64,000 nt of DNA from Telmatospirillum siberiense. Lineage in GTDB: Bacteria > Pseudomonadota > Alphaproteobacteria > Rhodospirillales > Magnetospirillaceae. Location: assembly GCF_002845745.1 (NCBI RefSeq), contig NZ_PIUM01000032.1, positions 1-64,000 of the forward strand, in the 5' to 3' direction. Below are positions 1 to 8,360 of the stretch, in pieces. The position numbers and the translations under genes are program-made. A model generated the notes under the pieces. The model had not been told where the DNA came from. It saw only the letters and a program-made list of their open reading frames with translations, and ran no database searches. Numbering within the stretch: the stretch's first letter is position 1; every line of letters begins with the position of its first letter.

Positions 1-19
1 AGATGTGTATAAGAGACAG
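1..19. other. Tn5/Nextera mosaic-end adapter sequence
   Basis: The first 19 bases read AGATGTGTATAAGAGACAG, which is exactly the hyperactive Tn5 mosaic end used in Nextera tagmentation. It is not expected in a natural chromosome at a contig boundary. It is best read as untrimmed library adapter, and genomic sequence begins at about base 20. Confidence 0.93.
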
Positions 20-211
20 GAGCGGGGATCGTGGCTTTCAAACAGGCTGAATCATGGGCGGTCTGCCCAATCCATGAGCAACATCTTTAGACGCCTAAAA
101 TTTATTCAAGTTACTTGACGGAATTGGTTCCCATCCGGCAGACTTCGAGCCCTGGCCACCGGATCGGTCGATGGGAAGGCTTGCGCGCCTGGCCATCGGT
201 TTGGAGGGAAA

Positions 212-1384
212 ATGCTGTTTAGCCGTCGTTTTGTCGCTGCCCTGGCCGTCTCGGCGCTGGGGTTCGGGTTCGCCCTTTCGGCCGCCGAGGCCAAGGAAAA
301 GGTCGGCGTGGTCTTCATCGGGCCGCTGACCGGCGGTAACGCCGCCATCGGAGTGGGGGGCCGCAACGCGGCCGATCTGGCGGTGAAGCTGCGCAATGCC
401 GATCCAAAGGCGAAATACACCTACGAGCTGACGGCGCTGGATGACGAATGCAAGCCCAATGTCGGCGTGCAGGTGGCGACCAAGGCTGCCACCGACAAAT
501 CGGTCGTCGCCGCCGTGCCGCATTTCTGTTCCGCCGTGGCGATGGGAACTGTCGACGTCTATCACCAGTTCGGCCTGCCGGTGGTGGTCTGGGGCGCCGT
601 GCTGCCCGACATCACCTACGGCAACGACTACAAGGAAATCCATCGCGTCAACGGCACGATGCTCAATCAGAACGAGACCGCCGCCAAGTTCATGCTGGCC
701 CAGGGCTATAAAAAGTGGGCGATCATTCACGACACCACCGACTATGGCAAAGGCCACAAGGAATATTTCTCCAAGTTCGTCACCGAGGGCGGCGGCACCA
801 TCCTGGGTGCGTTCGGCGTTACCGCCGACCAGCAGGACTTCACCGCCGAACTGACCCAGATCAAGGCCCTGAAGCCCGACGTCATCTATTTCGGCGGCCT
901 GACCCCGCTGGGCGTGCGCATCCGGACCCAGATGGACAAGCTGGGCATGGGCGCGGTGCAGTTCGAGGGTACCTCGGGCGTCCTGTCCGACGCCTATATC
1001 GAGGGTGTCAGCCCGGCCGTGGCCGAAGGTACCGTGGCTTTCCGCGAAGGCGTGCCGATGGAGAAGCTGCCCGGCGGCAAGTTCTTCGCCGAGAAATATC
1101 AGACGGGCGGCTATAGCGAACCCGCCGAAGCCTATGGCCCCTTCGCCTTCGCCGCGATGAACCTGATCCTCGATACGGTCGAGGCGGTCGGGCCGGATCG
1201 CAAGAAGGTGCGCGACGCGCTGGGCAAGGTGGTCGATCACGACACCATCCTGGGGCCGGTGACCTTCGACGATCACGGGCAGAACGTTATCGCGGCGGTC
1301 AGCAAATATGTGGCTCAGGACGGCAAATGGGTCCTGTGGGAAGACAGCGACTATGCGAGCGGCAAGCGCGCCCTGAGGCATTGA
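212..1384 (+). CDS. branched-chain amino acid-type ABC transporter substrate-binding protein
   Basis: Periplasmic receptor of a HAAT-family ABC importer (Peripla_BP_6 type), 390 aa. The N-terminus is a clear Sec signal peptide: two arginines near residue 5, a hydrophobic stretch, then a cut after AAEA. The mature start KVGVVFIGPLTG is the usual first strand of LivJ/LivK-like receptors, and IIHDTTDYGKG is the typical hinge-side motif. An AGG-rich ribosome site lies just before the ATG. It is first in a seven-gene co-directional run with livHMGF, an M20 peptidase and an amidase, so the ligand may be an amide or acylated amino acid rather than a free branched-chain amino acid. That ligand assignment is inference. 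Confidence 0.93.
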   Translation: MLFSRRFVAALAVSALGFGFALSAAEAKEKVGVVFIGPLTGGNAAIGVGGRNAADLAVKLRNADPKAKYTYELTALDDECKPNVGVQVATKAATDKSVVAAVPHFCSAVAMGTVDVYHQFGLPVVVWGAVLPDITYGNDYKEIHRVNGTMLNQNETAAKFMLAQGYKKWAIIHDTTDYGKGHKEYFSKFVTEGGGTILGAFGVTADQQDFTAELTQIKALKPDVIYFGGLTPLGVRIRTQMDKLGMGAVQFEGTSGVLSDAYIEGVSPAVAEGTVAFREGVPMEKLPGGKFFAEKYQTGGYSEPAEAYGPFAFAAMNLILDTVEAVGPDRKKVRDALGKVVDHDTILGPVTFDDHGQNVIAAVSKYVAQDGKWVLWEDSDYASGKRALRH

Positions 1385-1400
1385 TCCCTGAGGCATTGAT
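1371..1400 (+). repeat. 15-bp perfect tandem duplication over the binding-protein stop codon
   Basis: CCCTGAGGCATTGAT occurs twice head to tail at 1371-1385 and 1386-1400. The first copy contains the stop codon (1382-1384) of the binding-protein gene. It looks like a recent slippage duplication. Confidence 0.9.
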
Positions 1401-1406
1401 CATTGT

Positions 1407-1442
1407 CCGGCGCCGGGGGGCAATGACCTTCCCCGGCGCCGG
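1407..1442 (+). terminator. GC-rich hairpin between binding protein and livH
   Basis: A perfect 12-bp stem (CCGGCGCCGGGG at 1407-1418 with its complement at 1431-1442) encloses a 12-nt loop. No T-run follows, so it is more likely a processing or 3'-end stabilising structure than a full terminator. Such hairpins often keep binding-protein mRNA more abundant than the downstream permease mRNA. Confidence 0.6.
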
Positions 1443-1496
1443 GTCACCCATCCGCCCCGGCCGTCCGGCGATTATTTTCAGGGAGCTTTCGGAATC

Positions 1497-2417
1497 ATGG
1501 ATGTAGGCCTTCTCAGCCAATATCTCGCCAATGGCGTGATGCTGGGGCTGATGTATGCCTTGGTCGCCGTCGGTTTCACCTTGTTCTTCGGGGTGCTCGA
1601 CGTCATCAAATTCTCCCATGGCGATGTGGCGATGGTCGGCGCCTTCGCTGGTTTCGCCACCTACGGCGGCCTGCAGGCCGCGGGCGTCCACAACCCGGTG
1701 ATTCAGATGCTGGGGGTGGTGCTGGTGTCCGTCGCCGCCATGGCCATCCTTGGGGCGCTGATCGCCCGCTATCTGATCGTGCCGTTGCGTGGAGCTCCGG
1801 CGCTCAATACCCTGCTGATCACCCTGATGCTGGGAACCGCCCTGCGCGAATCGGTGCGGCTGTTCTTTCCCGACGGGGCCAATCCCAAACCCTTTCCGCG
1901 ATTGCTGCCGGCGGGATCGTTGGAGTTCGGCCAGTTCACCTTGCGGGCCGATTCGGCCATCCTGCTTGCTGCGGGGATCGCCGTGATCGCCGCCGTCCAT
2001 CTGCTGATCAATCGCACCAAGCTGGGCCTGGCCATCCGTGCCGTCGCCCAGGACGAGGAGACGGCGCGCTCGATGGGCATCAATTTCAGTCTGATCGTTC
2101 TGGTCACCTTTGCCCTGGGCTCGGGGGTCGGAGCCTTCGCCGGCGTGATGAACGGACTTTATTACAACGAGATCAATTTCGGCATGGGATTGCTGTTGGG
2201 CGTCTCCGGGTTCGCCGCCGCCATCGTCGGCGGCCTCGGCAATATCTATGGGGCGATCCTCGGTGGTTTCCTCTTCGCCGGATTGCAGACCATCGGGGCG
2301 GTGGCCATGCCTTTCGCCAGCGCCTACAAGGACGTTTTCGCCTTCGGTGCGGTGATCCTGATCATGGCCATCAGGCCGACCGGCCTGATTCCTGAAAAAA
2401 ACAGCGAGAGGGTATGA
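1497..2417 (+). CDS. livH: branched-chain amino acid-type ABC permease LivH
   Basis: Inner-membrane permease of the HAAT importer, 306 aa with about eight hydrophobic segments. LYALVAVGFTLFFGVLDVIKFSHGD near the N-terminus and GLGNIYGAILGGFLFAG near the C-terminus match the LivH family, where conserved glycines line the helix packing. The length is typical. It follows the binding protein after a 112-bp spacer carrying a tandem repeat and hairpin. Its stop overlaps the livM start (ATGA), which implies translational coupling. Confidence 0.93.
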   Translation: MDVGLLSQYLANGVMLGLMYALVAVGFTLFFGVLDVIKFSHGDVAMVGAFAGFATYGGLQAAGVHNPVIQMLGVVLVSVAAMAILGALIARYLIVPLRGAPALNTLLITLMLGTALRESVRLFFPDGANPKPFPRLLPAGSLEFGQFTLRADSAILLAAGIAVIAAVHLLINRTKLGLAIRAVAQDEETARSMGINFSLIVLVTFALGSGVGAFAGVMNGLYYNEINFGMGLLLGVSGFAAAIVGGLGNIYGAILGGFLFAGLQTIGAVAMPFASAYKDVFAFGAVILIMAIRPTGLIPEKNSERV

Positions 2418-3574
2418 TGAACGGCTCATTCCCGCGCGCGCTGCTGCCCGGCTTGGCCGCCATCGTCCTCGGTGTGCTGTTTCTCGCCCTGTTGCTGACG
2501 TTCGAATCCCAATGGTCGGTCGGCGCCCTGCTGGCCGGTGGGGCGGCGGTGGTATTCATCGCCTCCCGCGCCGGATTGCTGTCACGGGCCGCAACCAGTT
2601 TCGACACGCACGAGCCGGTGATGGCCGGCGCCACCATCCTCGCGCTGCTCGTCCTGGCCGCATGGTTCGCCGAGGATCATTTCCCGCTGCTGATGCTCTC
2701 GACCGTGCTGCTGATGGTGACGAGCTGCCTGGGGCTGACCGTGCAGTTCGGCTTCGCCGGCATGGTCAATTTCGCCGGCGCCGCCTTTTTCGGCCTGGGC
2801 GCCTACACGGCGGCGGTCCTCGTTCGCTACACCCATCTGCCCCATCTCCTGTCGCTTCCGGCCGGCGGGCTGGCGGCGGGTATCCTGGGCTCGGTGCTGA
2901 TCTGGCCGATGCTGCGGACCAAGGGACACTATTCGGCGGTGGTTACCATCGCCTTCGCCATCCTGTTCAAGACCTTCCTCGAGGTGAACGATACCCTGGG
3001 CGGCGCCCAGGGGATGAAGATCCGCAACATCGTGGTCTTCGGCTGGAAGCCCAACCAGGATATCGAGATCGGGTCCCTGGAGCTGTCGCACTATCTGATC
3101 TATTTCCTGGCCGCCCTGGCGCTGGCGGCCGTCGCCTTCGTTTTCTGCCGCCGGCTCGAACGCTCGTGGATCGGCTTGTCGATGGATGCCGTGCGCATCG
3201 ATGAAACGGCCGCCGCCTGCTTCGGCCTCGACGTCCGACGCTGGAAAATCGTCGCCTTCACCTGGGGCAATGTGCTGGCCGGGATGGCGGGCGCCCTTTA
3301 TGCCCTGATGGTCGGTTATGTGGCGCCCAACAACTTCACCTTCGGCGATTCGCTGATCCTGGTCTCCATCGTCCTCCTGGGCGGCATCGGCAATGTCTGG
3401 GGGGTGATGGTGGCCGCCGCGCTGATGATCCTGCTGCCCGAGAAATTGCAGGCCATCCAGGAATATCGGTTTCTCCTCTATGCCGTGCTGGTCATGCTGA
3501 TCTTGTTGTTCCGGCCGCAAGGCCTGTTGCCGCGCCCCTTGCGGCGCTATCTGCCCGGCGGGGCCGGCCGATGA
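2414..3574 (+). CDS. livM: branched-chain amino acid-type ABC permease LivM
   Basis: Second membrane subunit, 386 aa, with about ten hydrophobic segments. The segment GLTVQFGFAGMVNFAGAAFFGLGAYTAA is the LivM counterpart of the LivH N-terminal motif, and GGIGNVWGVMVAAAL matches the C-terminal BPD_transp_2 signature (each cited here only as a landmark). The N-terminal ~90 residues form an extra pair of hydrophobic segments before the core domain, as in longer LivM proteins. Start and stop overlap livH and livG by four bases. Confidence 0.92.
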   Translation: MMNGSFPRALLPGLAAIVLGVLFLALLLTFESQWSVGALLAGGAAVVFIASRAGLLSRAATSFDTHEPVMAGATILALLVLAAWFAEDHFPLLMLSTVLLMVTSCLGLTVQFGFAGMVNFAGAAFFGLGAYTAAVLVRYTHLPHLLSLPAGGLAAGILGSVLIWPMLRTKGHYSAVVTIAFAILFKTFLEVNDTLGGAQGMKIRNIVVFGWKPNQDIEIGSLELSHYLIYFLAALALAAVAFVFCRRLERSWIGLSMDAVRIDETAAACFGLDVRRWKIVAFTWGNVLAGMAGALYALMVGYVAPNNFTFGDSLILVSIVLLGGIGNVWGVMVAAALMILLPEKLQAIQEYRFLLYAVLVMLILLFRPQGLLPRPLRRYLPGGAGR

Positions 3575-4350
3575 GCGGGTCCTTGCTCAAGGTGGCCGGC
3601 GTGACCCGGCGCTTCGGCGGGCTGACGGCCCTCGACGGCCTCGACCTCGACGTCGGCGCCGGCGAGATCCTGGGTTTGATCGGACCGAACGGGTCGGGCA
3701 AGACGACGTTCTTCAACGTCATTACCGGCGTCTTTCCACCCAACGCCGGGAGCATTCATTTTGGCGGCCACGACATCACCGGCTTCGCGCCGCCGGCCAT
3801 CTACCGGGCGGGCATAGCCCGGACCTTCCAGCGCTCCCGGCTATGCCTCGAACTGTCGGTGCTCGACAACATCCTGATCGGCAATCAGCTGCGCCTGACG
3901 CGGGGGTTCATCTTCAATCTGCTGCGCCGCCGCCGGTTCGCCGATCAATATCGGGCCTTCCGCGCCGAGGCGGTGGATCTGCTGGCCACTTTCGACCCTC
4001 CGCTGGCCCGGCGCATCGAGGAGCCCGTCGCCGGGATGCCGATGATCCTGCGCCGCCGGATCGAGATCTGCCGGGCGCTGATAAGCCGTCCGCGTCTCTT
4101 GCTGCTCGACGAGCCTTCCGCCGGCATGACCCATGACGAAACCCGGCATCTGATGGACGATATCCTGGAGGTGAGGCGGCGTCTGGGCGGCGAATTGGCG
4201 ATCATCATCATCGAACACGAAATGGGCGTCATCGAACGCATCACCGACCGGTGCGCCGTTTTGAACTTCGGCCAGAAGATCTGCGAGGGCAGCTACCGTG
4301 CCGTGGCCGCAGACCCATTGGTCCAGCAGGCTTATCTGGGGGTGGAATGA
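3571..4350 (+). CDS. livG: branched-chain amino acid-type ABC ATPase LivG
   Basis: First cytoplasmic ATPase of the importer, 259 aa. Walker A is GPNGSGKTT. Walker B is LLLLDEPSAGM, followed by the switch histidine in IIIIEHEMGVI. The usual LSYG/LSGG-type signature is degenerate here: the stretch before Walker B reads PVAGMPMILRRRIEICRAL, so the canonical LSGGQ serine-glycine core is missing. The family position between livM and livF, both with ATGA overlaps, makes the assignment secure. Whether the altered signature lowers activity is unknown. Confidence 0.9.
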   Translation: MSGSLLKVAGVTRRFGGLTALDGLDLDVGAGEILGLIGPNGSGKTTFFNVITGVFPPNAGSIHFGGHDITGFAPPAIYRAGIARTFQRSRLCLELSVLDNILIGNQLRLTRGFIFNLLRRRRFADQYRAFRAEAVDLLATFDPPLARRIEEPVAGMPMILRRRIEICRALISRPRLLLLDEPSAGMTHDETRHLMDDILEVRRRLGGELAIIIIEHEMGVIERITDRCAVLNFGQKICEGSYRAVAADPLVQQAYLGVE

Positions 4351-5057
4351 GCGGCTTCCTGTCCATCGAGGCTCTGGTCGCCGGCTATGACAAGGCCGAT
4401 GTCCTGACGGGCGTCTCGCTTTCCGCGGAAGCGGGGCGCATCACCTGCCTGCTGGGGGCCAACGGCGCCGGCAAGACCACCCTGGTTCGGGCCATTCTGG
4501 GGCTGACGCCGCCGCGCGGCGGCAGCATCCGCCTGGACGGGAGGGAGTTGTCCGGTCTGCCCACTCACAAGATCGTCGCCGCCGGCATCGCCTGCATTCC
4601 GGAAGGACGCCGGTTGTTTCCCAAGCTGACGGTCGAGGAAAACCTGCGGCTGGGGTGCTATCTGGTGCCCGGCGAAGCCCTGCTGCGCCGGCGGCTGGAG
4701 GAAGTCTACGATCTGTTCCCCCGCCTGCGCGAGCGCCGGACGCAACTGGCCGGTACCATGTCGGGCGGCGAACAGGCGATGGTCTCCATCGGCCGCGGGC
4801 TGATGGGGCAACCCAAGATCCTTTTGATCGACGAGCCGTCGTTGGGATTGTCGCCGCTGTTCGTCAAAGAGAACTTCAACATCATCCGGCGGATCAACGA
4901 GGGGGGAACCACCGTTCTGCTCGTCGAGCAGAACGTTCACCAGACCCTGGCCATCGCCCATTATGGGTATGTGATGGCGCAAGGCCGCGTGGTGGCGGCT
5001 GGCACGCCTGCGGAACTCACCGGAAACGACGAGGTTCGCCAAGCCTATTTCGGCTGA
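4347..5057 (+). CDS. livF: branched-chain amino acid-type ABC ATPase LivF
   Basis: Second ATPase, 236 aa from the ATG at 4347, which overlaps the livG stop. An in-frame extension upstream exists but would lie inside livG. Walker A is GANGAGKTT, the signature is TMSGGEQAMVSIGRGL, and Walker B is ILLIDEPSLGLSP with the following VLLVEQNV. These match LivF closely, including length. With livG it should form the heterodimeric nucleotide-binding pair. Confidence 0.93.
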   Translation: MSGFLSIEALVAGYDKADVLTGVSLSAEAGRITCLLGANGAGKTTLVRAILGLTPPRGGSIRLDGRELSGLPTHKIVAAGIACIPEGRRLFPKLTVEENLRLGCYLVPGEALLRRRLEEVYDLFPRLRERRTQLAGTMSGGEQAMVSIGRGLMGQPKILLIDEPSLGLSPLFVKENFNIIRRINEGGTTVLLVEQNVHQTLAIAHYGYVMAQGRVVAAGTPAELTGNDEVRQAYFG

Positions 5058-5115
5058 ACGCGATCTTCATTTCGAAGATGGAAACTTTCGGTAAACGGCG
5101 CCCTGGAGGGGCCTT

Positions 5116-6234
5116 ATGACACTTTCTTCCGCCGCTCGGCTGACCCGGGAACTGGTTCGTCTGGACAGCATCAATCCGCCCGGCAACGAATCCCGCTGTA
5201 CCGCCATTCTTGCCCGCCTCCTGGCCGATGCCGGCTTCGAGGTGACGGCACGTCCTTTCGGCGACGGGCGGGCCAGTCTGGTCGCCCGCATCGGGCAGGG
5301 ACCGCGACCGCTAGCCTTCACCGGTCATGTCGATACGGTGCCGCTCGGCAAGCAGGCCTGGACGGTCGATCCTTTCGGCGGGGAGATCGCGGGCGATCGG
5401 CTTTATGGCCGGGGCTCCAGTGACATGAAAGCCGGTGTTGCCGCCTTCACCGAGGCTTGCGTGCGAAATGCCGCGATGTTGAGGGATGGGCCCGGCGCCC
5501 TGATCGTGGTGACGGCCGCCGAGGAAACCGGTTGCGAGGGGGCTTTCGCCTTGGCGCGCGACGGTGCGCTGCCGCCGGCCGGTGCCCTGGTGGTGGCGGA
5601 GCCGACGGCCAATCTGCCCTTTGTCGGACATAAGGGGGCGCTGTGGCTGCGTCTTCTCACCGAGGGCGTGACGGCGCACGGCTCGATGCCCGAATACGGT
5701 GTCAACGCCGTGCTCAAGGCCGCCCATGCCGTGGTTCGTCTGGGTGAGTTCGATTTCAATCACAAGCGACACGAGGTCCTGGGGGCACCCACCATGAATG
5801 TCGGGACCCTGCATGGCGGCCTCAACATCAATTCCGTTCCCGATCGTGCCGTCATCGAGGTGGATATCCGCACGGTGCCGGGTCAGTCCCACGAGCAGGT
5901 GCGCGGGGCGGTGTCCTCCTTTCTGGGACCGGATGTGGCGGCGGCCCCCTTGATGGATGTCGAGGCGGTCTGGACGGATCCCGCTCATCCCTGGATCGGC
6001 CGGATTTTCGAGATCATGGACGGCGTGCTGGGCGAACGCCCGGACGTCCGCGGCGCTTCCTATTTCACCGATGCCTCGGTGCTGGCGCCGGCTCTCGGGC
6101 ATGTGCCGACGATCATCCTGGGACCGGGCCAGCCGGAAATGGCCCATCAGACGGATGAGTATTGTCTGGTATCGAGGATCGATCAGGCGGTGACGGCCTA
6201 CGACCGTATCATCGCCGATTGGTGTTCGCGATGA
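5116..6234 (+). CDS. M20-family metallopeptidase (ArgE/DapE/ACY1-like deacylase)
   Basis: Di-zinc amidohydrolase of the peptidase M20 family, 372 aa, predicted cytoplasmic. The family motifs are in order: GHVDTVPLG (first zinc ligand His and catalytic Asp), YGRGSSDMKAG (bridging Asp), AAEETGCEGAF (catalytic and ligand Glu pair) and a C-terminal AHQTDEY (His ligand). The dimerisation domain sits between about residues 175 and 285. A strong GGAGGGG ribosome site precedes the ATG. The gene follows livF after 58 bp and overlaps the amidase by four bases, so it probably deacylates the compound brought in by the Liv-type importer. The specific substrate cannot be told. Confidence 0.9.
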   Translation: MTLSSAARLTRELVRLDSINPPGNESRCTAILARLLADAGFEVTARPFGDGRASLVARIGQGPRPLAFTGHVDTVPLGKQAWTVDPFGGEIAGDRLYGRGSSDMKAGVAAFTEACVRNAAMLRDGPGALIVVTAAEETGCEGAFALARDGALPPAGALVVAEPTANLPFVGHKGALWLRLLTEGVTAHGSMPEYGVNAVLKAAHAVVRLGEFDFNHKRHEVLGAPTMNVGTLHGGLNINSVPDRAVIEVDIRTVPGQSHEQVRGAVSSFLGPDVAAAPLMDVEAVWTDPAHPWIGRIFEIMDGVLGERPDVRGASYFTDASVLAPALGHVPTIILGPGQPEMAHQTDEYCLVSRIDQAVTAYDRIIADWCSR

Positions 6235-7520
6235 GCCGGGCGATTCCGGGTGCCCTGGCGGCGGCCAGGGCCATCGTCGACGGCAGCCTTACCGCCGAAG
6301 CCCTGACCAGGGCCTGCCTGGAACGCATCGCGGCCCGCGAACCGGAGATTCATGCCTGGACTTACCTGGGGGGCGAGGCGGCGCTGGCCGAGGCCCGCGC
6401 CCTGGATCGTCAATCGGGGGGCGGGCCGCTTAAGGGGCTGCCCATCGCGGTAAAGGATCTGATCGACACGGGGGATATGCCGACCGCCTATGGATCGGCG
6501 CTCTATGCGAGGCACCGCCCGGCGCGGGATGCCTCCTGCGTGGCATTGGCGCGCAGCGCCGGGGCGATCGTTCTCGGCAAGACGGTGACCACGGAATTCG
6601 CCTATTTCGAACCCGGGCCGACGGGCAACCCCCACAATCCGCGTCATACGCCGGGCGGTTCCTCCTCGGGGTCGGCGGCGGCGGTGGCCGACGGCATGGT
6701 CCCCTTGGCCTTCGGCACGCAGACCGCCGGTTCGATCATTCGCCCCGCCGCCTTCTGCGGTTGCGTCGGTTACAAGCCGACCTTCGGGTTGCTCGACGTC
6801 ACCGGCATCCGACCCTTCGCCGTTTCGTTGGATACCCTGGGGGTATTGGCCGCCGATGTCGCCGACGCGGCCTTTTTCGTCTCGGTTCTGGCCGGGCGGC
6901 CGACGCTTCGGGTCGATGATCGGGATTGGGATGTCCCTCGTATCGGCTGTTGCCGTACGCCGGAGTGGCCGGCGGCCGATGCCGCCATGCAGGGATGCCT
7001 GCTTGACGCCGCCGACCGGTTGGGTCGGGCGGGGGCCTCGGTGAGCGAAGTCGTATTGCCGGCGCCGTTCGACGCATTGGGACGGGCGCAATGGACGGTC
7101 ATGGCCTATGAGGCGGCGCGATCCGTTCACCCCGAGATGCGCAGCGATCCGTCAGGCGTCTCGCCAAAAATGCGGGCCTTGGCCGAGGCCGGGGCCGTCA
7201 TGCCGGCCGAGGACTACATGCAAGCGAAGGAACTGGCCGTTCAGGCCGCGCAGGGGCTGACCGCCGCCATGGCCGGTCTCGATCTGCTGATGGTCCCCGC
7301 CGCATGCGGAGAGGCGCCGGAGGGATTGGCTTCCACCGGCGATCCCCTGTTCAATCGGGGATGGACATTGCTTGGCAATCCGGCGGTGGCGGTGCCTTGC
7401 GGAACTGGTCCGAAGGGGCTGCCTTTGTCCGTGCAACTGATCGGACGACGGGGCGGCGATTGCCGACTGCTGGCCGCCGCGGCCTGGGTAGAGCGTGCTT
7501 TGCGCTCCACCGACGCCTGA
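6231..7520 (+). CDS. amidase (amidase-signature family)
   Basis: Ser-cisSer-Lys amidase, 429 aa from the ATG at 6231 that overlaps the M20 stop. The catalytic lysine is in LPIAVKDLIDTGDMPT, the cis-serine in the glycine/serine-rich TPGGSSSGSAAAVA, and the nucleophile serine in GTQTAGSIIRPA. This is the full amidase-signature set. The enzyme hydrolyses a carboxamide or aryl/acyl amide to acid plus ammonia or amine. Family members near importers include AtzF- and GatA-like paralogues, but no tRNA-amidotransferase partners are present here. It closes the importer operon and is followed by a hairpin. Confidence 0.9.
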   Translation: MSRAIPGALAAARAIVDGSLTAEALTRACLERIAAREPEIHAWTYLGGEAALAEARALDRQSGGGPLKGLPIAVKDLIDTGDMPTAYGSALYARHRPARDASCVALARSAGAIVLGKTVTTEFAYFEPGPTGNPHNPRHTPGGSSSGSAAAVADGMVPLAFGTQTAGSIIRPAAFCGCVGYKPTFGLLDVTGIRPFAVSLDTLGVLAADVADAAFFVSVLAGRPTLRVDDRDWDVPRIGCCRTPEWPAADAAMQGCLLDAADRLGRAGASVSEVVLPAPFDALGRAQWTVMAYEAARSVHPEMRSDPSGVSPKMRALAEAGAVMPAEDYMQAKELAVQAAQGLTAAMAGLDLLMVPAACGEAPEGLASTGDPLFNRGWTLLGNPAVAVPCGTGPKGLPLSVQLIGRRGGDCRLLAAAAWVERALRSTDA

Positions 7521-7546
7521 GTCCGCCGAAGCCGCATATGCCCGTC

Positions 7547-7580
7547 GGTGTTGTGATCCCGCAGGATTGGTCACGACACC
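7547..7580. terminator. hairpin between convergent genes
   Basis: GGTGTTGTGA (7547-7556) pairs with TCACGACACC (7571-7580), 10 bp with one wobble and a 14-nt loop. It lies just after the amidase stop and before the end of the minus-strand small gene, so it could end transcripts from both sides. There is no strong T-run. Confidence 0.5.
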
Positions 7581-7613
7581 AGGACCGTGAATCATCCGAA
7601 TGCTTCTCGGGGA

Positions 7614-7823
7614 TTAGTGGAAGATGACGGGTTGCCGGCCGTGGCCGGGCGAATTTTCCTCGTAAAGCGTATTGCCGAGATCGGGTTCGCGCAGCTCGAC
7701 ATTATAAGCCACGGAGAAGAATTCGTTGGTCAACAGTTCGACGATGCGCTCCGCGTCACAACGTCCTTCGAGCAGGGACGAGGATTCGATCGTCGCCGTT
7801 ACCGAAACTGTATATCTCGCCAT
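7614..7823 (-). CDS. small hypothetical protein (69 aa)
   Basis: An unrecognised 69-aa protein, MARYTVSVTATIESSSLL and onward, rich in beta-prone residues early and acidic in the middle (ELREPDLGNTLYEEN). The start at 7823 is favoured over an in-frame upstream ATG because AGAGGA lies 7 bases before it. No signal peptide or membrane segment is visible. It converges on the amidase operon and stands alone upstream of AT-rich DNA. No function is proposed. Confidence 0.55.
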   Translation of the reverse strand: MARYTVSVTATIESSSLLEGRCDAERIVELLTNEFFSVAYNVELREPDLGNTLYEENSPGHGRQPVIFH

Positions 7824-8360
7824 GTCAGATCCTCTTCTCGATCCGGATTCAGTGACCGATCCAGCGGCCCTGGGCCACCGGTTCCACGTTATCGACATGG
7901 TGGCCGCACCGCCCGGCGTTCGATATCCTCAAATGAGGACAGCGACAGGATTTGCTTCAGGGGAGGTGGCGTATTGACGAGGTTCTTGTTTGCATAATAT
8001 CGGAGGTTGAATACATATTTTACTATAATGAATATTTGTCTATTGTTTATTGTTCAAAGAAATAAAAACGATAATTTTTAGTTGAATAATTTTAGTTTCA
8101 TCAATCATTTTAAATTTTGCGTAGATTATCTAATGTTAAAAAAATCTTATTGTTTTGTGAACGCGGTTTGGCGATAATCAACGCGCTGCGTAAGGGATTT
8201 GATTTTTCAAAGGAAACTTTCGGATTCGACGGTAAACTCCTGTTTGATCGGCTATTCCGTGGCTGGTGAAGCGAGGGCGGGGATTAAGGTGTCGGATGTA
8301 AAGCCGATGTCGCTTGAAAGGCGGCGCGGTGGGCGAAGTGACTTTCAGGGTGAGTTAAAA
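7824..8360. other. AT-rich intergenic region
   Basis: This gap of about 540 bp contains an extremely AT-rich core at about 7985-8165 (runs such as AAAAACGATAATTTTTAG), unlike the GC-rich genes around it. One candidate sigma-70-like promoter (8150-8178) is annotated separately. No gene with codon usage like the neighbours is visible. Confidence 0.6.
8150..8178 (+). promoter_or_regulatory. candidate sigma-70-like promoter
   Basis: TTGTTT (8150-8155) and GATAAT (8173-8178) are separated by 17 bp and face the small gene at 8361. The -10 box matches five of six consensus bases and the -35 only three. AT-rich DNA gives such matches by chance, so this is tentative. Confidence 0.3.

Noticed and set aside
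5058-5115. Terminator between livF and the M20 gene
   Set aside because: Only a 6-bp stem (ATCTTC/GAAGAT) with no T-run; the two genes are better treated as one operon.
5080-8223. A shared 12-mer GGAAACTTTCGG at 5080 and 8212
   Set aside because: Many 12-base matches are expected by chance within a 64-kb window, and the flanks differ.
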